64,000 nt of DNA from Macrophomina tecta (lineage: Eukaryota > Ascomycota > Dothideomycetes > Botryosphaeriales > Botryosphaeriaceae), in assembly GCA_024180945.1 (NCBI GenBank), contig JAKSGN010000006.1, positions 2,232,001 to 2,296,000 of the forward strand, written 5' to 3'. Every line of letters starts with the position of its first letter. Position 1 is the first letter of the stretch. Positions 57,797 through 64,000 of the stretch are shown here, piece by piece. A program made the translations under genes and the position numbers. A model generated the notes under the pieces. The model worked only from the letters and a program-made list of their open reading frames with translations, did not search any database and was not told the origin of the DNA.

Positions 57797-59414
57797 ATGT
57801 CATCTGATTCTGGTAAGCATTCACTTTTGTTTTCTTTGTTTTCTTTTCCTTTTCCTTTTTTTTTTTTTTTTTTTTTTAAGCGAAGACTGAAACTATCATA
57901 GCCGTCCCTATATTCCCTTTCGCCCGCCCTCACGGTGCAGAGCCTCCGGCCGAGTATGCTAGACTCCGTGAAACGGACCCTATCAGCAGGGTTGAGCTTT
58001 GGGATGGAAGCCGCCCCTGGCTACTTGTCAGATGGAAGGACATTGTCTCCGTAGCGACGGATGAACGCTTCTCAAAAGTTATTCTATCAGGAGCTCTCAA
58101 ACGACCGTTGACTGAAATATCCTGTAGGAGCGCTCTCGCCCTGGGTTTCCTGAGATGAGCCCTGGCGGCAAGGAAGCTGCGAAAAACAGACCCACTTTCG
58201 CGGACATGGATCCTCCAGCGCATGGCCACCAGCGGTAAGTGAACGTGCTATGATGAGATCTGTTTGGAGAAAATGCTCATAGTTCACAAGAGGAATGGTT
58301 GCTGACCTCTTCTCTTACGAACACATTGAAGAGTTGAGACCGAAAATACGGAAAACAGTTAATGAGCTTCTTGACAAGATGCTGGAGAGGTACGACGGCA
58401 ACCCCCTGGACCTAGTGGAAAATTTCTCGCTGCCGGTCCCTTCATATGTAAGCTCCCCCGTCATAACCTACTGACTAGAAAGAACAAAAAGCGGCTCACA
58501 TACTCAATGCAGACCATCTATGAAATCTTGGGCGTGCCATCCGAGGATCTGAAGTTCTTGACGAAGCAAGCCGCCGTCCGCAGCAACGGGAGCGCAACTG
58601 CCGCTGAGGCTTCAAACGCCAATCAAGAGCTCCTTAACTACATGGCTTCTCTGGTGGACAAGCGCATCCAGAAGCCTCAGGACGACCTTATAAGTCACCT
58701 TGTTATTACGCAACTCAACCACGGCCATCTAACTGCGGCCGATGTCGTGCAGATGGCCTTCCTCCTTCTCGTCGCTGGCAACGCAACCATGGTCAACATG
58801 ATCAACCTGGTACGTTGCTCTTCCAAGTATCTTTACTTCAATTGCTCTTCATGCTGACCGGGAGTCCATGATGCAGGGCATAATCGAGCTCCTCCACCAT
58901 CCCACCCAACTCGCCGACCTCCGTGCCAACCCCACCGGCCTCGCCCCCGCCTTCGTCGAAGAGCTCTGCCGCTACCACACCGGCTCGGCCATGGCCCTGC
59001 GCCGCGTCGCCAAAGTCGACGTGCGGTGGGGAGATAAGGTGTGTCTTCCCCAAGCTCCCCGCCCCCTCCCCTCTTGACACTCCATACATTCACTAATCAC
59101 TCTTCCAGACCATCCGCGCCGGCGACGGCGTCATCCTCGCCAACCAATCCGGCAACCGCGACGCCGCCATCTTCCCGGACCCAGACGTGTTCGACATGCA
59201 TCGCGCACGCGGCGCCGAGGCGGCGCTGGGGTATGGGTTCGGCGCGCACCGGTGTGTGGCCGAGTGGCTGGCGCGATGCGAGATGGAGGAGGTGTTTGGC
59301 GCGCTGGTGACGCGGGTGCCCGGGTTGCGGCTGGCGACGCCGGTGGAGGAGCTGCGGTGGACACCAGCGACGAAAGATGTCGGCGTTGTGGAGTTGCTGG
59401 TGTATTTGCGGTGA
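57797..59414 (+). CDS. CYP55A: Cytochrome P450 nitric oxide reductase (P450nor, CYP55 family)
   Basis: Seven exons: 57797-57812, 57881-58077, 58128-58234, 58291-58447, 58513-58809, 58877-59038 and 59109-59414, giving 413 residues. The haem-thiolate loop GYGFGAHRC has Cys361. The I-helix LLLVAGNATMVNMINL carries Thr251, matching Thr243 of the Fusarium enzyme. DMDPPAHGHQR and EELCRYHTGSAMALRR are further family blocks. P450nor is soluble, takes electrons directly from NAD(P)H and reduces two NO to N2O, in fungal denitrification and NO detoxification. The predicted N-terminus has no mitochondrial presequence. Intron 2 would use donor GTTATT (58078), a weak signal; all other introns are standard. 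Intron 1 contains a 22-nt T run (57856-57877). Confidence 0.9.
57856..57877 (+). repeat. Poly-T run in intron 1 of P450nor
   Basis: 22 consecutive T directly before the AAG acceptor, serving as the polypyrimidine tract; prone to length variation. Confidence 0.9.
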
Positions 59415-59599
59415 TGGGGCGAGTGAGGCGGGAGGGAATGAACGTGAAGCATGGTAGATCAGGGGGTCGAAAGGGTAATTAGTCGGCGACATGCAGCATT
59501 AGCATTCTTTTAGCAAATCATAAGACGAAAATAAATGAATGAATGCGAAAGGAATCGTGGTGTACGCTTTTATGAGGAAATTGCGAACCATCGTGCTTG

Positions 59600-60777
59600 A
59601 CCATTAGCTTGAGTGATGCCTTGACGCGTATTCCACCATGAACCAAGGAGATCCAGCGCATATCGCTTATGATCTTCTTTAAGTTTTCCAGCACCATATT
59701 AGTCTCGAAGTGAAAGCCCAGGCACTCCTCGTATTGATCTCCAAATTGTCCTTACTGGAGTGGCGGCCAATATGCTGTATGAACTGAAGCGCGAGTGCAA
59801 GGCAATCGAGACCTGTCTTGTCCACGTATTTCCTGATTAACGATTCTGTCTGCCCACTACCTCTATCGAGGAGGAACCTCCTCAGCCCAGGGATTTGATC
59901 TCTTGCAAAGAGCAGCCCTTGCGTGCAGCAGCCAAGTTTGTTCATTTCCACAACGCCTTCGAGAGAGGACAAGGAATATCTCCTTATCGTGAAAATCAGG
60001 GCAAAAAATGCTGGGGTAGTGACGTGGCAAAGAGCTACCACAGCGACTGCATCGAGGTATTTGTGTGCCCGCCGCGAGATCCTCCACAGTAGTACTAGGG
60101 AAGCTAGGACGACAGAGGTGGCCAGCATGAAGGCCAGTGGCATATTTCGATACCAAAAGGCTTTCTCAGTGAAACGTAGAGATTTCTCAGTGTAGAAGAG
60201 GCGGAGATATAGCCAGATTTTGGGAGGTGTCTCGTGTCGCGACCCACGCCTGTCGTGGAGTATTTGGAGCCTCTTCAGCAGGCGGGCCATCCAACCGTCT
60301 GAAAACATAATATTATCTTCGAAGGCGGCAATGAAGGTTCCGTCGACAACGAGGCATAAGTCCAATGCATTTACGTAGTCCCCGGGGCAATTTTAAGTAC
60401 GGTCACCGTGTGCTGACTTCTTTCCTTACGGTATTCCTTTCACATAAAAATTGCGGTCAGATTTGGCCTTTTGGAGCTTCGCAGACCCATGCTCGGACAC
60501 GTTGTATGTGGCGGCGGCATCTATGACCTTGTGCACCCATGGATCTTCCCAATTGGGATGGCGTGTCGGATCAGTGTCTGCGAAAAGGACAGATATGTAG
60601 AGTTCCTTCCGTTCTTCGCCAGTGAGATCGTCGAGAATAGAGCTTACGGTTCCCTCAAAGTCATCCTGTGAGCCCGGTTTCACGGTAACAAAGGCGCTGC
60701 GTATGGGGAACTCGGCGCTAGTTTCCATTTTCCCCCATCTTGAGCCTTCTTTCTCCGCTCTGACAAGCTGATTCGCT
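59600..60777 (-). pseudogene. PGAP4-like GPI-glycan glycosyltransferase pseudogene
   Basis: Two open segments on the minus strand (about 60777-60431 and 60389-59679) together resemble fungal PGAP4/TMEM246-type glycosyltransferases. Seen are LVRAEKEGSRW, LTGEERKELYISVLFADTDP, WLYLRLFYTEKS, two adjacent transmembrane segments inserted in the fold, LGCCTQGLLFARDQIPGL and LQFIQHIGRHSSKD. Decay signs are several. The N-terminal anchor exon is absent. Donor GTAAGG at 60430 has no AG where the frame demands it (GG is found before GACTACGTAAATGC). The metal-site EDD reads EDN. The C-terminal FE-containing end lies in another frame, implying a late frameshift. Intact homologues add a sugar to GPI anchors in the Golgi. 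Confidence 0.65.
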
Positions 60778-60867
60778 ACAGCCTACCTCCCGCGCGTCCT
60801 ACTACTGATGCCCTCCATGACCTGTTCCACCCACCTAGTCTCAGGGCTCTCCCCGCTTCCAAAATTT

Positions 60868-62353
60868 TGCTACGCTATACGCAGCGGAAACAAGATGAAG
60901 AAACTCCCTGCTCCACCCTGAAAGTCCAGCAAATGGTAATCTACGCTCCGGCAAATATCCATCGCACACTCATACAGCACGCGCCTCACCGCCTCATCTC
61001 CCCCACCCAAAACGCTCCTCATAAGGCGCCAACAAGAATATGCGCGCAGCATGATACAGTGCGGCCACATTCGCAACAACCAATCCCTCGTACCACCAAA
61101 CCGTCTGCCACAACGGCCCCACGAAGCCTTCCTCATTCATGCCCGCCGGCGCCACCGCCTCCGCCCCCGCATCCCCCACCAGCTCTCTCCTCTCGTCCTC
61201 CCCCCATCCTTCCCTCTGCCATGACCCAAACCCGCACCCGCCAGCGCCAGAAAAATCCATGAGACAATGCACGCGATCCTTCACCGCGCCGGGCCCCTCC
61301 CACGGCACGCGCCGCCACGCGTCGTCGGCAAACAGGCTGCGGCGGCGGGCGGGCGGGGAGCGTGCGCAGGCATGCGCAGGCATGCGGACCGTATAGCTGA
61401 AAGAGCTGGGCCAGGCCGGGTGCGTGGGCGATCCAGCCGTCGTTGTTAGCGGTGCGGCTGGAGGAGGAAAGGCGGGAGGGGGCGAGAAGTTCGTGAAGGG
61501 CGAGGGCGGTGATGGCAGCGAGGAGGTCGACGGCCGGGGGTTGGGAGGCGGTGGCGTTACGGAGGGCGAAGTCGATGGCAGAGAGGGCGGCGGTGTAGCG
61601 GATGGTGCTGGTGAGCTGGAGCGTGGGAGTGGAGGCAGGGTGGGCGAGGGTGAAGCAAGTGGTGGGGAGGGAGAGCAGGGAGGTTGGTGTTAAGGGGGCG
61701 TGAGTGAGGTTTGAAAGAGGGATGGATACTCTTCTACGCCGCGGAAGAGGTTGGGGCGGGTGCATGAGATGAAGATGGTGTCTTGGAAGGCTATGAGGGG
61801 GAGGTATTGCGGGATATTTGGGAGCAATGAGCTGCTGAGCAGGGTAGGGTCTGTTGAAGGAGGAAACAGGATACTCTGTCCCGATAGTAAGAGCTCGAAA
61901 GGGTGCGTCTCCGGGTGGCTATGGTGCGGAAGAGGTACTGAGAACTGGGTGGACAGGGACTGTGGACTAGCTGCTGCTCCTGATGCATTGTTGGACCCAC
62001 GGTGTAAATGAGCATGTTCGCGAGGTATGTGAGGCGTACGGAGCGGAGCAGGATGCAGTCCATCTTATGAAACAACAGTCCGAGTAGAAGTTTCAGGCAA
62101 GCGGGCTCGGGAGCTTGGAGAAGGCTTACCCGTAGAAGGATTCTCGAAGCTTACTTGGAGGCCGGTCTCCGGGTAGCTTTCGCACAAAAGGCCAGATTTG
62201 CTGCGGTTGCTGCAACCTTGGACGAGATTGATCAGCGACAACAAACAGCCAGCTAATGGAGACAATCAGGCGGCACAGTATACACAGACCGCACTTGATT
62301 CGTCGCCGTCGGCACATCCTGCAGCATTTGGAACGGGCCGCAACGCCGACCAT
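60868..62353 (-). pseudogene. Zn2Cys6-type transcription factor pseudogene
   Basis: The minus-strand ATG at 62353 opens a zinc-cluster-like start (CCRMCRRRRIKC). Splicing at 62289 joins it to CSNRSKSGLLCESYPE, but the Cys spacing lacks one ligand. Downstream fungal-specific regulator segments appear in different frames: PTCFTLAHPASTPTLQ-like sequence and WIAHAPGLAQLFQLYGPHA in one frame, LFADDAWRRVPW and KDRVHCLMDFSG in a second, CAMDICRSVDYHLLDFQGG in a third. One shift coincides with a 10-bp tandem duplication (61361-61380) and another with a G run near 61010. The last frame stops at 60868-60870. Too many breaks for introns alone. Confidence 0.6.
61361..61387. repeat. 10-bp tandem duplication at a frameshift
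   Basis: cgtgcgcagg is followed by catgcgcagg and then catgcgg. An extra 10-bp unit shifts the frame exactly where the regulator's open frame changes. Confidence 0.7.
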
Positions 62354-64000
62354 TGCCCAAGTAAGAAGGATGACGCGTCGAGGAGCGCTCAGACCTGGGC
62401 CGCTGAAGTGAGAATAAGATTCCGTCGAAGAGTTGCGGGAGATGCAGATCTCCTGGCGGAGCACGGCAACAGGGGGAGCAGCGTAAGGATGAAGAGAGGG
62501 GCGAGTTTCGAGTATGTAGAGTAGGCGGCAGCGTTTCGTCATCAAGGCCCACGATCACCTCGCTCGGCCTACTGCTTTGGGCCTAGGCGCAAGGTGCTGC
62601 TGCCTCAATCAGGCAAAAAGCTTGCGTCCACAAGTCGCTTGCTCGGCATAACGGCACCGCCAAGCTTTGACTCGCTGCATGAAGCTTCTGGAGACGACAC
62701 CTCTTCCGAGTCCGGCGTGCGAATGCCCGCAGTATACTGTGAAATGTTGTTGTTAGCCTTGGACACTCCGTCGATGCTGCTGCCTTATCGCACGCTCGGA
62801 CTTAATTCCCACCCTGCTCGGAGTGGTTTCTGTTCGCAAGTACAGATTCGGCATTTCGGAGGGAGGAGGCGAAAAAATAACAAAATAGGATCAATTGCAG
62901 AGAATTAGTCTTCTATTTTGTCCTCACACCAGGCGTGCGGAGAACAAGACTGAGAGCTGCAAGGGAAGTGCTGCCAAGACGGCTCGCCGAGGCCTGATCA
63001 GCGTGATCAACCCACGGCCGGTCTTTTCACCATGATCAACTTCATCGAGACAAACATGCGAATACCGTAACTCGAGGCTCTCTGTATGTACCTTCAGCAT
63101 AAATGCGATATAGAGTAAAATAATACAGATAAAACAGAGATAATAGTGACTAAGCCAACGGCTGACGAAAGCGTCGCAGTAAAAGCAAATCAGCACCGTC
63201 AAAGGCTTTCTGGGACCGACTATTGGGAGACTCATGCGCAAAAAAAAAAAAAAAAAAAAAAAAAAAAGAAAGAAAGAAAAAAAAGGAAAAGCTGGAGGCT
63301 TTACGACTAATCTCTGTCAATGAATGGTGGGCCATAATTATCCAGTCTGAAAGGTCCTTCGGCCCGCTCAGCCAAGGTAGCTTGAATCTATAGCACAAGG
63401 TTTGTGTGCAACGGACGATATTTTGCCGCGCATCTGGCTACACAATCGCAAACACCCTTGTCTGAACCAGTTTCCACTCGCTGCGGCAGTTGTTCAAGGC
63501 AGTGAGAATCCATTCCTAGACCTTCTTTTCCGCTCCGTTGGTAACACTGCAGCATAATGACGGCATCCGGACCATCTAAGCTGTGGGTTTACCGTGGCAT
63601 GACTTGTGGGGGAAAAAAAAGAACTCTACAAAGCGTCCCTTGAGGGGTGTCTGGCTGAATGTGACGGGTGATTCTTGAGGTTTCAAGTATGTTGACCCGT
63701 TAACGAGGGAGCTTGCGCATGGGAAATCGAAACAGGTGACAGAAACAGGCACTGCGACCCTGTTCCAAGACCATGCCGTCGCCTGAATCAAAGACGAGCA
63801 AAGAGGGAGCCGGAGAGGTTGTGTGCTTGAGCAGGTGAGACGTGGCGACGGTCGTTGCTTCTGCCTACCCTTCCCTCTCTCGCCTCTCCCCTGACTAGTC
63901 GCATAACCAGTGCGAGAGCAACAATGCGCGTGGGACACCTCACAAGCCTGTCACACTAAAGAGGAGACCATGCAGCGAGGCGGTGTTAAACGGCGCGGCC
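62354..64000. other. Gene-free right edge with a 28-nt poly-A run
   Basis: No conserved protein is visible on either strand. A run of 28 A spans 63240-63267 and continues as an A-rich purine tract. The edge ends before any recognisable gene. Confidence 0.5.

Noticed and set aside
62594..62908. 104-codon plus-strand frame near the right edge
   Set aside because: No recognisable motif, no supporting splice or promoter signal.

Overview
The window reads as nuclear chromosomal DNA of a filamentous ascomycete (Pezizomycotina; Dothideomycetes would fit, but this is inference). Most genes are cut by short introns with GTRAGT-like donors, CTRAC-like branch points and YAG acceptors. Neighbouring genes lie on both strands without operon structure. 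Protein families such as PtaB, P450nor and the fungal PGAP4-like family point the same way. I saw no transposon, CRISPR array, rRNA or convincing tRNA. Exon boundaries below were placed by hand from splice signals plus reading-frame continuity and family conservation.

Layout, left to right. 0-28 kb is mostly conserved housekeeping and regulatory genes: a partial Q-rich gene running off the left edge, the LIM-binding co-regulator PtaB, V-ATPase subunit B, and ATP synthase OSCP. Next come a TauD-type sulfonate dioxygenase divergent from an ACS/DAL5-type anion transporter, a large low-complexity protein with a Cys-containing C-terminus, an eight-exon SDR, cytochrome c, and a small conserved-looking unknown. 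28-39 kb holds five sugar-acid/cyclitol enzymes: an aldo-keto reductase, myo-inositol oxygenase, a KduD-like SDR, a zinc polyol dehydrogenase and a Gfo/Idh/MocA dehydrogenase. Four of them sit in two divergent pairs. This looks like a myo-inositol to D-glucuronate to D-gluconate catabolic cluster.

39-46.4 kb has a tiny intron-containing gene for a 22-residue six-cysteine peptide, a decayed alpha/beta hydrolase, Pex14 and an INO80 (Ies2/PAPA-1) subunit. 48-57 kb has Mgs1/WRNIP1, kynurenine aminotransferase (Bna3), a DUF1295 membrane protein preceded by eleven AEQDRYG repeats, and a secreted cysteine-containing protein. 57-64 kb has a CYP55-type nitric oxide reductase (P450nor), then a decayed block with a PGAP4-like glycosyltransferase pseudogene and a Zn2Cys6-type regulator pseudogene, then apparently gene-free DNA.

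The most rewarding places to look are the inositol/glucuronate cluster, the six-cysteine micropeptide gene, the AEQDRYG-repeat/DUF1295 fusion and the sulfonate dioxygenase-transporter pair.
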